A stretch of 64,000 bases of DNA from an uncultured Clostridia bacterium (GCA_934643825.1 CAKUCW010000002.1:65901-129900); one strand, 5' to 3'; counted from the stretch's first letter, positions 46,301-54,730 are shown. A program made the numbers and translations. The notes: a model not told the origin generated them from the letters alone.

Positions 46301-47823
46301 AAGCCAACATGCTGGATTATCTGGAGAGCACCGTGGAGCGCGTCCCGGAGCGTGTCGCCTTCTATGACGATCAGGAGAGCCTGACCTTTGCCGCGCTGCG
46401 GGAGAGCGCAAAGCGCATCGGCACCTGCCTTGCTGCCGTCGCTTCTCCTCGAACGCCTGTGGCGCTGCTGCTGGACAGTCGCAGCATCCGCAACATTCCT
46501 GCCATCTTTGGCGCGATTTACGCGGGCTGCGCGTATGCCCCGCTGGATATTGCCATGCCGCCCGAGAGACTCCGGCTGCTGCTGGAGCTCATGCAGCCCT
46601 CCGCCGTGCTGGTGGATGAGCGGGGCGCCGGTGTGTTTGCGGCCTGCGGGCTGCGCGGCTTCCCGGTAGTTGAATACGCCGCAGCCATGTCCGCCCAAGC
46701 GGACGATGCGAGGCTTGCGGTCATTCGCCGTCAGGCAAGCATGTACGACCCGATGTCCATCCTCTACACCTCCGGCTCCACGGGCATCCCCAAGGGCTCC
46801 ATCCAGCCGCACTTCAGCTACATCCACTGGATGGAGGCGTCCATCGAGATGTACGGCTTTACGGAGGATATGGTGTTCGGCAATCAGTCGCCCTTCTTCT
46901 ACGCCAACTCCATTCTGGACATTTTCCCGCCTGTGGCGCTTGGCGCAAAGACCTATCTGCTGCCCTCTGGTGTGCTGACCTTCCCAAAGCGCATGATCGC
47001 CTGCCTGAACGAGCATCACGTCAGCGAGCTCTGCATGACGCCCTCCAGCTTTGTCAGCGTGGTGAACGCGGGCGTGCTGACGCCGGGGGCCGTGCCCGAC
47101 CTGAAATGGGGCATCATGAGCGGCGAATCCATGCCGTGGCTGCCGCTCAAGGCATGGATGGACGCCACACCGAATGCAGACTGGTGGCATTTTTACGGCA
47201 GCACGGAGATGTTCTCCGTGGCAGTGGGCAAGGTTGAGGGGGAGTATCAGGCGGGCGACCGACTGCCTGTGGGCAGACCCTTTCCTATCGTCCATATTCT
47301 CTTTGTGGATGAGGATGGCAACGAGGTTTCGCCGGGCGAGCCGGGCGAGATGCTGGTATCCAGCCCGATGATATCCTGCGGATATCACCGTGACCCGGAA
47401 CGAACGCAGCGTGCGTGGATCGTCGATCCGCTGAGCCGGGGCTGGCAGGAGCGGTTCTACCGCTGCGGTGACATGGGCTATCTCCTGCCGGACGGACAGC
47501 TGATGGTGCTCGGACGCAGGGACAACCAGATCAAGCACATGGGCTACCGCATGGAGCTTGGCGAGGTGGAGGCGGCGCTCCAGACGCTGCCGGACTGGCA
47601 GGAGGGCTGTGTGCTGCATGATCAGGCACAGGACAGGATATGGTGCTTCTACTCCGGAAAGCTGGACGAAAAGCAGCTGAAAGCCGGACTGAAGGAGCGG
47701 CTTGCGCGGTACATGCTGCCCGACCGGTTTGTGCATCTTCATGACATGCCACACACCGCCAACATGAAAATCGACCGGCAGCGGCTGCGGCAGATGATGC
47801 AGAAAGCTGAAACAGAAACCTGA
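46297..47823 (+). CDS. Second DltA-like adenylate-forming ligase, altered substrate pocket
   Basis: This ligase has 508 residues and the same fold as the one at 42302: LYTSGSTGIPKGS (A3), FYGSTE (A5), YRCGDMG (A7) and Lys K491 in NMKIDR (A10). In the aligned pocket QSPFFYANSILD, Ala203 replaces the amino-binding Asp, and in IMSGESMP Ser275 replaces the Cys. The Asp is needed for alpha-amino acids in DltA and NRPS domains, so this enzyme probably activates a different carboxylic acid. It closes the operon. AAGGAGC precedes ATG 46297. Confidence 0.85.
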   Translation: MKANMLDYLESTVERVPERVAFYDDQESLTFAALRESAKRIGTCLAAVASPRTPVALLLDSRSIRNIPAIFGAIYAGCAYAPLDIAMPPERLRLLLELMQPSAVLVDERGAGVFAACGLRGFPVVEYAAAMSAQADDARLAVIRRQASMYDPMSILYTSGSTGIPKGSIQPHFSYIHWMEASIEMYGFTEDMVFGNQSPFFYANSILDIFPPVALGAKTYLLPSGVLTFPKRMIACLNEHHVSELCMTPSSFVSVVNAGVLTPGAVPDLKWGIMSGESMPWLPLKAWMDATPNADWWHFYGSTEMFSVAVGKVEGEYQAGDRLPVGRPFPIVHILFVDEDGNEVSPGEPGEMLVSSPMISCGYHRDPERTQRAWIVDPLSRGWQERFYRCGDMGYLLPDGQLMVLGRRDNQIKHMGYRMELGEVEAALQTLPDWQEGCVLHDQAQDRIWCFYSGKLDEKQLKAGLKERLARYMLPDRFVHLHDMPHTANMKIDRQRLRQMMQKAETET

Positions 47824-47831
47824 ATGGAAAG

Positions 47832-47866
47832 CAGGGCGTCCCTGCTGAAGGAACGCCCTGTTTTTT
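47832..47866. terminator. Bidirectional terminator between the operon and the response regulator
   Basis: CAGGGCGT (47832-47839) pairs with ACGCCCTG (47853-47860), followed by six Ts on the plus strand. The two genes are convergent and 47 bases apart. Confidence 0.8.
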
Positions 47867-47870
47867 GGTG

Positions 47871-49340
47871 TCATATGCTCACTGTGAACTGTGAGGGCGT
47901 CAGCCCCGTGTACTGGTGGAACACCTTGGTGAAGTAGCTGGAATCGTCATAGCCTACGCAGGCCGCCACATCTCGCAGGAGCAGGTCGGGCTTCTCCCGC
48001 AGCAGCTTCATTGCCGCTTCCATACGGCAACGGGTCAGGTAGGCATTGAAGGTTGTGTCGCTGTATTTGCGGAACAGGCGGCTCAGGTAGGTCTGGGATA
48101 TACCAATTTCGTCGCACACGCTCTGCATGCTCAGCGGCTGAGCGTAGTTTTCTTTCACATACTGCACGGCGCAGTCGTATAGCTCCTGTGTGGATAGCTT
48201 CCTGTCCTTGACCCTGCCGTTGTCAAACAACATGGCGTACATGCCTGATACAAGATCGCCATAATATGCGGCGCAGCGGATCATGTCGTTGAATTCCATC
48301 AACACGTCTTCCAGCCGGTTGGCAACAGGCGGATAGACGCCCGCGACATGATGTATCAACTGACGGCCCATGTGCCAGACCTGCCGCTGCGGCGTCTGCT
48401 CCCGCTCCCATGTGGAGGCGAGGTTGACGAAGTATTCCTTGATGAAACGGAACTTGCCCGTGGTGATGAAAAACGCCAGCTGCTTGAGATCGGCTACGGG
48501 CAGGCGCATGCGCTCTTCGGTCGTCGTATCGCCGGCGTAGGGAAGAATCTGGTGCTTGCCAATCACCGTTTTGCGGTACAGCAGGGTCAGTGCCCATTCG
48601 ATGAACGCCGGCAGTGATTCCATTTCCCGCGTGGAGGGGGTATAAATCGCCGTCCATGTGTTCAGGTTGCCCGGCTTGGTCATGTATACGCTCAGGTGAG
48701 TCAGGTACTCGTCAATGGGGCCGTCCGGGGCGATCAACACGCGCTCATCGTCGTCCCGCCCGCGAAGCACCTGAAAATACTCGTCCCGGGGCTGCACCAG
48801 AGCGCTGGCACCCAGGCATTTGGGCAGCGTCATGTCCAGATTGCCCCAGCGGATCAGAGCGAAGCGGAAGCTCTTACCCCGGCACAGCTGAGCGGCGCTC
48901 TCTGCGGAATAGGGCTGTCCACAGGCGAGGGCGGGTAGCACGGAGGCGGCCATGTCCGAGTTATCCGTATCCAGCTTCCTTTCGACGGTTTGGAGGATGT
49001 CCGTCATTTTAGTGATGCTCACGGGCTTGAGCAGATAATCGTCCACGCCAACCTGTATGGCGCCCTGCGCGTATTCAAATTCGCCGTAGCCGCTGATGAT
49101 CACAATGTGGATATTGGGCTGCAGAGCGCGGGCGGCGCGTGCCAGCTCAATGCCGTTCATGCCATGCATGCTGATGTCCGTGATCAGCAGCTCCACATTG
49201 TGCTGTTGCAGGTATTCAAGTCCCTGCTCCCCGCTGGTGGCGGTGCAGGTCACCTGGAAGCCTTTGGCAAATTGTTCGATGATGCTGCGCACAAAGCGCA
49301 GTGCGGGCATCTCGTCATCCACAATCAGTACGCGGTACAT
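47871..49340 (-). CDS. YesN-type response regulator with AraC DNA-binding domain
   Basis: This regulator of 489 residues has a receiver domain at its N-terminus (VLIVDDE; phospho-acceptor D55 in LLITDISMHGMNG; YLLKPVS). A long linker domain of about 250 residues follows. Two AraC-type helix-turn-helix motifs form the C-terminus (about 385-485; SMQSVCDEIGISQTYLSRLF and RDVAACVGYDDSSYFTKVF). It is the probable partner of the YesM kinase at 30633. AraC-type regulators bind tandem direct repeats about 21-22 bases apart, the same spacing as the GGATTTTCC-like repeats before units of this locus. Confidence 0.92.
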   Translation of the reverse strand: MYRVLIVDDEMPALRFVRSIIEQFAKGFQVTCTATSGEQGLEYLQQHNVELLITDISMHGMNGIELARAARALQPNIHIVIISGYGEFEYAQGAIQVGVDDYLLKPVSITKMTDILQTVERKLDTDNSDMAASVLPALACGQPYSAESAAQLCRGKSFRFALIRWGNLDMTLPKCLGASALVQPRDEYFQVLRGRDDDERVLIAPDGPIDEYLTHLSVYMTKPGNLNTWTAIYTPSTREMESLPAFIEWALTLLYRKTVIGKHQILPYAGDTTTEERMRLPVADLKQLAFFITTGKFRFIKEYFVNLASTWEREQTPQRQVWHMGRQLIHHVAGVYPPVANRLEDVLMEFNDMIRCAAYYGDLVSGMYAMLFDNGRVKDRKLSTQELYDCAVQYVKENYAQPLSMQSVCDEIGISQTYLSRLFRKYSDTTFNAYLTRCRMEAAMKLLREKPDLLLRDVAACVGYDDSSYFTKVFHQYTGLTPSQFTVSI

Positions 49341-49366
49341 GGCTTTCCCTCCGTTCCTTTGTCTGT

Positions 49367-49375
49367 ATTATAGCA
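49367..49375 (-). promoter_or_regulatory. Extended -10 promoter of the response regulator gene
   Basis: On the minus strand this reads TGCTATAAT in the context ATGCTATAATACA, almost the same as the kinase promoter. It lies about 30 bases before the ATG. Confidence 0.6.
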
Positions 49376-49404
49376 TATCCGTGTGGAAAATTCAGCACAT
49401 TGCC

Positions 49405-49516
49405 GGATTTTCCGAGCGCTTGTGCCGGATTCTGCCAATCATGCGCCGGACGGCGCGTTTTTCCTCCAGATGCTTTGGGAAAATGCATCCGCCCGGCGAC
49501 GCCGCGGTGCTATGCT
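49405..49516 (+). promoter_or_regulatory. Candidate regulator site and -10 of the beta-helix gene
   Basis: GGATTTTCC (49405-49413) and GGATTCTGC (49427-49435) are direct repeats 22 bases apart, both after GCC. TATGCT at 49511-49516 is a candidate -10. The site also lies upstream of the divergent regulator gene, so autoregulation is possible. Confidence 0.5.
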
Positions 49517-49554
49517 GTATATGGGTATTTGTCGGAAATCGGGGGGATTGACGG

Positions 49555-50985
49555 ATGAAGAAACTGTTCTGGCTTTTGCTGCTGCTTTGCATGCTGCCGC
49601 TTGCAGCCGACGCGCAGACGCTGCACGCTTCGCCGGAGGGGCTGCCCCTGACGGAGGCACTGACCCTGTGTGCGGACGGAGACGTGATCGAGCTGGCGGA
49701 CGGTATATATGCCGAACCGCGGGAGACCTTTCCGCTGACGGTGAGCTGTGCGGTCACGATCCGTGCCGCACAGGGGGCCTGTCCGGTCATCGACGCGCCG
49801 GCGTTCAAGGCTGCGCTGCGGGTGGAAGCAGACGGCGTTGCACTCCAGGGGCTTGACCTCCGCTTCCGGCGCACAGGCATCTATGCTGTCGGCCACAACA
49901 TGACAGTGGAGGACTGTTCTCTTTCTCTGGCGGATGCGCAGTGGCGCACCTCCTCTTGCGGCATGTGGTGCGGAGGAATCACCGGCATGAGCCTGCGCCG
50001 CTGCACCTTCACCGGCTGCGGCGTGTCCCTTGCAGGGCCGCCGCTCAGCGAGAGCAGTCGGGGCAAGCCCGCCCTGACCGGTCTGTTCGAGGTGGGCGAG
50101 GAGAAGGCGTACTTCACCTCCCACACCATCGAGGATTGTAGTGTGAACGAAAAACCTTTGTTCTACGCGGCATCGCAGGACAGCGTGACTGTACCGGAGG
50201 ATGCAGGTGAGGTCATCTGCTGCGACTGCAACGAGGTTGTGGCTCGCGGGGTGGATGTCTCCGATGGCTCCATGGGCATGGTGCTGGTCTACAACCGGCA
50301 CATCGTTATCGAGGACTGTCGGGCAGACCGCTGTGGCGTGTTCGGCATCTACGCGGCAAAGTGCGGCGGCGGCGTGCTGCGGGGCTGCACGACAAAAGAA
50401 ACCAATCACGGTCTGGATATCCGCGCCAGTCGGAGCATGCTGCTGATAGACTGCACAGCGCAGGACTGCGATCAGGGGCTGTTCTTTTCCATGGTGGAGG
50501 ACAGCGCGATGGTGAGCTGCCGTGTCAGTGGCACGGGTCAGGGGTATTTCATGGCAGCGGGCAGCAGAAACACGCTGACGGGCTGTGTGGCGACGGCGTG
50601 CGAAAACGGCTTCAACCTGCAAAAGGAGGGGCATGTGCTGATGAGTGGATGCACGGTGGAGGCCTGCACAGTGTGCGGCGTCCGGCTGGATGCCACGCCC
50701 ACAGCCTTCACGGGCAACACCCTGCGGGACAACTGGGTGGCGGTGATGGCATACGGGAACGTGTCCTTTGACGTGGCGGACAACCTGTTTGAAAACAGCG
50801 GTTGCTGCGGGCTGTATCTGCGGGATATCGGCATGAGCCGCTTTGCCGGAAACCGGCTGATTGGCGGAGACGGATGCAGCGTGCAGGGCGTGGGAACGCT
50901 GGGCGGCAGCATTTGGGTTTGCAACGAGGCGACGCTGCCTGCGGATTTTTCCGGGGCAGCGGATGCCTTTTGCCTGATGGACTGA
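49555..50985 (+). CDS. Secreted Cys-rich parallel beta-helix protein (NosD-like)
   Basis: This exported protein of 476 residues has a signal peptide ending PLAADA. The body is a right-handed beta-helix: repeated short strands such as NMTVEDCSLS, GMSLRRCTFTGCG, HIVIEDCRADRCG and GVLRGCTTKETNHG, as in NosD and pectate-lyase-like proteins. It contains 29 cysteines after the signal peptide, many at equivalent rung positions. No clear lyase catalytic residues can be identified, so it may be a polysaccharide-binding or -cleaving protein. It has its own candidate regulated promoter and is divergent from the regulator gene. Confidence 0.78.
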   Translation: MKKLFWLLLLLCMLPLAADAQTLHASPEGLPLTEALTLCADGDVIELADGIYAEPRETFPLTVSCAVTIRAAQGACPVIDAPAFKAALRVEADGVALQGLDLRFRRTGIYAVGHNMTVEDCSLSLADAQWRTSSCGMWCGGITGMSLRRCTFTGCGVSLAGPPLSESSRGKPALTGLFEVGEEKAYFTSHTIEDCSVNEKPLFYAASQDSVTVPEDAGEVICCDCNEVVARGVDVSDGSMGMVLVYNRHIVIEDCRADRCGVFGIYAAKCGGGVLRGCTTKETNHGLDIRASRSMLLIDCTAQDCDQGLFFSMVEDSAMVSCRVSGTGQGYFMAAGSRNTLTGCVATACENGFNLQKEGHVLMSGCTVEACTVCGVRLDATPTAFTGNTLRDNWVAVMAYGNVSFDVADNLFENSGCCGLYLRDIGMSRFAGNRLIGGDGCSVQGVGTLGGSIWVCNEATLPADFSGAADAFCLMD

Positions 50986-50995
50986 CGCGGGTATT

Positions 50996-51056
50996 GGATT
51001 TTCCCAACGCGTGTGTACGATTATCCTGCTTTTCCTTCAGGAAAAAATGATAGGAT
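50996..51056 (+). promoter_or_regulatory. Candidate regulator site and promoter of CBM9-like gene 2
   Basis: GGATTTTCC (50996-51004) and CGATTATCC (51018-51026) are direct repeats 22 bases apart. A candidate -10, TAGGAT (51051-51056), begins 25 bases after the second repeat ends, so the repeat would overlap the -35 position. Confidence 0.52.
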
Positions 51057-51102
51057 GGGAATGCTCAAAAGAACCAAACAGCTTGAGAAAGGAGCAAATG
51101 AC

Positions 51103-51888
51103 ATGAAGAGATGGATGAGCTTGCTGACGGGGGTTATGATCCTCATGCTGCTGGTCGTGCCCGCGATGGCGGAGGAGAATGCCCGCCCCGGCATCACCGC
51201 CCACAAGGCTGCGGACGTTGTGATTGATGGCAGTCTGGAGGAGTGGAATCTGGACAGCCCTGCCGTAGTGGCGGATGCCTCGCAGATTATCCGGGACGCG
51301 GTATTCTGGCAGGGACCCAACGACTGCTCCGCTACGTTCTACCTTGCCTGGGATGAGGAAAACCTCTACATGGCGGCGGATGTGACCGAGGACACCCCGC
51401 TGGGCGCCATCGAGATGCTGCCCGTGGACGGCGAGGACAACCTGATGCTGTTTATCTCCACAGACCCGACGGCCGACCCGGATCGTCAGGAGTACGGCAC
51501 CAACGATTTCATGGTGTATTTCATCATGGACGAGGGCTACTGGGATACAGCGGTGGATCGCTCCATGGTGCCTAAGGACAAACGCCAGCGCTATGTCTCC
51601 GTGGGCATGGACGGCGGCGAGAACGTGCTGGAGGGTTACTCCTGCGCCATTGCGATGACGGCGACGGGCTTCATCTGGGAGGCTGTGATTCCGTGGAGCT
51701 GCTTCTCCAACAAGAAGATTGAGGTCTATACCCCTGCCGTAGGCGATACCCTGCTGTGTGACTTCGCCATCACGGACATCAGCTACCCCTGCCCCGGCAC
51801 GGAGTATATTCCGCAGCTGGCGTGGACCGGCAGCCAGAAGATCAATACCAACCCCAGCCTCTGGGGCACGGTGACGCTGGCGGAGTAA
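51103..51888 (+). CDS. Secreted CBM9-like carbohydrate-binding protein 2
   Basis: This 261-residue paralogue of the protein at 32699 has a signal peptide (MKRWMSLLTGVMILMLLVVPAMA). Shared features are VVIDGSLEEWN, LAWDEENLYMAADVTEDTP, LMLFISTDPTADPDRQEYG and the closing NPSLWGTVTLAE. AAAGGAG precedes ATG 51103. It has its own candidate promoter and a strong terminator, so it is expressed alone. Two copies in one locus suggest binding to different parts of the same glycan or different needs in expression level (inference). Confidence 0.8.
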   Translation: MKRWMSLLTGVMILMLLVVPAMAEENARPGITAHKAADVVIDGSLEEWNLDSPAVVADASQIIRDAVFWQGPNDCSATFYLAWDEENLYMAADVTEDTPLGAIEMLPVDGEDNLMLFISTDPTADPDRQEYGTNDFMVYFIMDEGYWDTAVDRSMVPKDKRQRYVSVGMDGGENVLEGYSCAIAMTATGFIWEAVIPWSCFSNKKIEVYTPAVGDTLLCDFAITDISYPCPGTEYIPQLAWTGSQKINTNPSLWGTVTLAE

Positions 51889-51903
51889 GAATAGGATGCA
51901 TCG

Positions 51904-51937
51904 ATCAGGCAGACCGTTTGGTTCTGCCTGATTTTTG
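51904..51937 (+). terminator. Rho-independent terminator after CBM9-like gene 2
   Basis: ATCAGGCAGA (51904-51913) pairs perfectly with TCTGCCTGAT (51923-51932), and five Ts follow. Confidence 0.9.
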
Positions 51938-51949
51938 GCTTTTCTGACC

Positions 51950-52039
51950 GGATTTTCCCAGAAGCAGCGCGCTGTTTTGAAAATTCGCTGGCCCGGTGCG
52001 GGATTTCCATCCTCTCCGGGAGCAAAAGCGGTGTATGCT
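51950..52039 (+). promoter_or_regulatory. Candidate regulator sites and promoter of long GH3 gene 1
   Basis: GGATTTTCC (51950-51958) and GGATTTCCA (52001-52009) are present in direct orientation, but 51 bases apart; a weak GAAAATTCG lies 22 bases before the second. TATGCT (52034-52039) is a candidate -10. Confidence 0.42.
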
Positions 52040-52086
52040 GATGGACAAAGGGCATAGCGCCCCATTTACAGAAAGGTGGTAGACTC

Positions 52087-54489
52087 ATGAGGAAACTGTC
52101 CCTGCTTCTGGCGATCACGATGATGTTCACGATGACGCTTAGCACGATGGCATCGGCTGAAACGTCCGCGGCGGAGATCGTCACGGTCAGCGCTACGGAC
52201 ACCCAGGTCAGGCTGGGCACGACCGTCAAGGAGCTGATCGAGGTAGACGGTCTGCAGTTCAAGGATCTGAACGGCAACGGCCAGCTGGACGTGTACGAGG
52301 ACTGGCGCGCGGACACCGAGGACCGCGTGACGGATCTGCTCTCCCAGATGACGCTGAAGGAAAAGACCATGCTGCTGTATCACATCTGCACGTGCAGCGA
52401 CAATACCGGCGTGGACTTCTCCAACCCGGATACCCTCTACCTGCAGGAGGGCACCTACGACGGCAGCCACTACTCCATGTGGGTTCACATCAACGAGTTT
52501 GGCATCACGCATTACCTCGACAACTCCAACGGCACGCCGGACGAGCAGGTATATGCCCACAACGAGATGCAGTCCATGGCGGAGGAAACTCGGCTGGGCA
52601 TCCCGATCACCTTCTCCTCCGACCGCGAGTACAATGCGTGGGGCGGCTATATCGACACGCCGCATGACGCCTTCGGCACAGCGGGCGACGTGGAGCTTTC
52701 AAAGGCGCTGTGGGAGAGCTATTCGGAGCAGACCCGTGCGGTCGGCTACCATGTGCTGTTCCAGCCCTATGGCGTGGAAATCGGTTCCTTCAACGGCGAG
52801 GACCCCGCCTACATCGCGCTGATGACCGAGGCTGAGGTGTCCGCGCTGAACGAGGGCGGCGCGCTGGCCTGTGTGAAGCACTTCATCACCCGCGGCGGCG
52901 ACCAGTCCTTTGAGGGCGGCCACAGCGAGGCATGGAATGTGGACAACTACATGGTCGGCTGGAAGGCGGCGATCGAGGCCGGCGCCCAGTGGATCATGAC
53001 CAACAGCTACAACAAGGGTCTGGCAGGCGACGTGACGGTTGATTATGACTGCACGACCCTGCCCTACCTACGCAATGCGCTGGGCTATGACGGCATCATC
53101 CTCACCGACTGGGGTTCTCTGGGCAACGACTACGGCTCCCAGATCAATGCCGACGGCGTGAACTTCGGCGAATTCACCATGGCACAGCGCTATGCGTGGG
53201 TCATCAACAACGAAGTGGACCAGATGGGCGCACCCGGCGCCTGCGCAACTGAGGAGGAAGCGTGGGCGGCGACCGGCCCCGGCCTGCTGTATGTGGATGG
53301 TCTGCTCGAGGCAGTGGAGCAGGGACTCGTGACCGAGGAGCGCCTTGAGGCGTCCTGCCGCCGCATCCTTCGCAACAAGTTCGAGCTGGGTCTGTTCGAG
53401 AACCCGTACTCCGACGGCGCAGAAGCGCTGGCACTGTCTGCCAGCGATGCGTTCATCGCCGAAAAGTGGGAGATCACCGACAACGAGACGCTGGCGGCTG
53501 CCCGCAAGCCCGAGCAGGTTGCCCTGGAGCAGGAGCTGCAAGCGAAGAGCGCTGTGCTGGTGAAGAACGAGGATAACCTGCTGCCGCTTGAAAAGGGCAT
53601 CAAGGTGTACATCGACTCCACCTCCTCCGCTGCCAACCTCGAGAGCTACAAGAAGTATATCGGCAATTACGCCACCGTCGTGGACGAGCTGGAGGACGCC
53701 GACGTGGTGGTGGCGGACTGCACGAAGTTCAACGATGCCGCCGAGATGATGGTGGAGGATGCGCTGGACGCGGACAAGAAGCTGGTGCTGATTGCCAACT
53801 GCATTGATCCGAACGCGTGGGCGATGGAAAGCGGCGACGCTGTGCTGTTCCTGAACTTCAGCCGTCCTGCTGACCACGGCACCGGCGTGGCGGGCATCAG
53901 CTCACTGACCGAGGCGGACGTGTTTGCCGACATGCTCTTTGGTGTGCGCGAGCCCGAGGGACACATCGTCAAGGAGATTGCACGCGACAGCCAGATGGAC
54001 AATGACCAGTGGCAGGATCTGGCGGGCGATCAGGGTCTTGACACGTATACCCGACTGATTCTGGAAGCTACGATGATCACCAGCGATACCTATGCCACGC
54101 CGAACAACTGGGGCGACCCGCTGCTGCAGTACCGGTACGGCATGCGCTATGGTCAGCAGGCGGAGCTGAGCTACTCGGTGCTGGTGCTGCCCAAGGTCGC
54201 CAAGGAGGTTGAAGTCGAGCTTTGGGGCTCCAAGTCCATGAGCATGCAGAACGTGGAGGAAGCCCGCGCGGGTGAGCCCTTCACCATCTACTGTCTGGTC
54301 TGGAACAATGGCGCCGACGGCGTTGAAACCGTCAAGGTCTATGATGGCGAGACGCTGCTGGGCGAGAAGCAGATGGCGCTCACTGCCGGCAGCTGGCGCG
54401 TGCTGAAGCTGGACGTCACCATCGATCAGCCCGGCGAGCACACCATCACTGTGGGCAACCTGAGCAGCTCCATCCAGATCGTGGAGTAA
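52087..54489 (+). CDS. Secreted GH3 enzyme with CARDB-like C-terminus (long type, 1)
   Basis: This exported enzyme has 800 residues. A signal peptide ending TMASA is followed by an EF-hand-like loop DLNGNGQLDVYE. The GH3 barrel shows CVKHFITRGGDQS and nucleophile D341 in GIILTDWGS. The second GH3 domain begins near SAVLVKNEDNLLPLEKG. The last ~110 residues (EARAGEPFTIYCLVWNNGAD to the end) form a CARDB/FnIII-like beta sandwich. It closely resembles the GH3 proteins at 54731 and 61015 and differs from the two in the operon by the RGGD motif and the extra domain. It is monocistronic. Confidence 0.9.
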   Translation: MRKLSLLLAITMMFTMTLSTMASAETSAAEIVTVSATDTQVRLGTTVKELIEVDGLQFKDLNGNGQLDVYEDWRADTEDRVTDLLSQMTLKEKTMLLYHICTCSDNTGVDFSNPDTLYLQEGTYDGSHYSMWVHINEFGITHYLDNSNGTPDEQVYAHNEMQSMAEETRLGIPITFSSDREYNAWGGYIDTPHDAFGTAGDVELSKALWESYSEQTRAVGYHVLFQPYGVEIGSFNGEDPAYIALMTEAEVSALNEGGALACVKHFITRGGDQSFEGGHSEAWNVDNYMVGWKAAIEAGAQWIMTNSYNKGLAGDVTVDYDCTTLPYLRNALGYDGIILTDWGSLGNDYGSQINADGVNFGEFTMAQRYAWVINNEVDQMGAPGACATEEEAWAATGPGLLYVDGLLEAVEQGLVTEERLEASCRRILRNKFELGLFENPYSDGAEALALSASDAFIAEKWEITDNETLAAARKPEQVALEQELQAKSAVLVKNEDNLLPLEKGIKVYIDSTSSAANLESYKKYIGNYATVVDELEDADVVVADCTKFNDAAEMMVEDALDADKKLVLIANCIDPNAWAMESGDAVLFLNFSRPADHGTGVAGISSLTEADVFADMLFGVREPEGHIVKEIARDSQMDNDQWQDLAGDQGLDTYTRLILEATMITSDTYATPNNWGDPLLQYRYGMRYGQQAELSYSVLVLPKVAKEVEVELWGSKSMSMQNVEEARAGEPFTIYCLVWNNGADGVETVKVYDGETLLGEKQMALTAGSWRVLKLDVTIDQPGEHTITVGNLSSSIQIVE

Positions 54490-54512
54490 TCCCTTTATAG
54501 CCCCCTCTTCGA

Positions 54513-54551
54513 TCCCGGTTGTCCTCCCCGTGAGGACAGCCGGGACTTTTT
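54513..54551 (+). terminator. Rho-independent terminator after long GH3 gene 1
   Basis: TCCCGGTTGTCCTC pairs with GAGGACAGCCGGGA (one G-T pair), followed by CTTTTT. Confidence 0.88.
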
Positions 54552-54572
54552 CGTTCAGGCACAGCGCATGCA

Positions 54573-54684
54573 CGATTTTTCTGGCATTGAGACCGGATTT
54601 TCACAATCGCCGGGTACAGTTTCCGAATTTCGCCGGGTCTGTGCAGAAATTCCTTTCCCGCCGCAAGCTGACCCCCTGTAAGCT
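54573..54684 (+). promoter_or_regulatory. Candidate regulator sites and promoter of long GH3 gene 2
   Basis: CGATTTTTC (54573-54581) and GGATTTTCA (54595-54603) are 22 bases apart. Further weaker copies are CGAATTTCG (54624-54632) and GAAATTCCT (54646-54654), again 22 apart. TAAGCT (54679-54684) is a possible -10. No terminator or gene lies between. Confidence 0.42.
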
Positions 54685-54730
54685 GTATCCAAGGAGCACA
54701 ATGCTCAAAAAACAGAAAGGATGATGAACC

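Noticed and set aside
42302..47823. The ligase-carrier genes considered as a nonribosomal peptide synthetase cluster
   Set aside because: No condensation or thioesterase domain is present; the carrier is a free DltC-like protein, and MBOAT plus SGNH partners point to acyl transfer onto a polymer.
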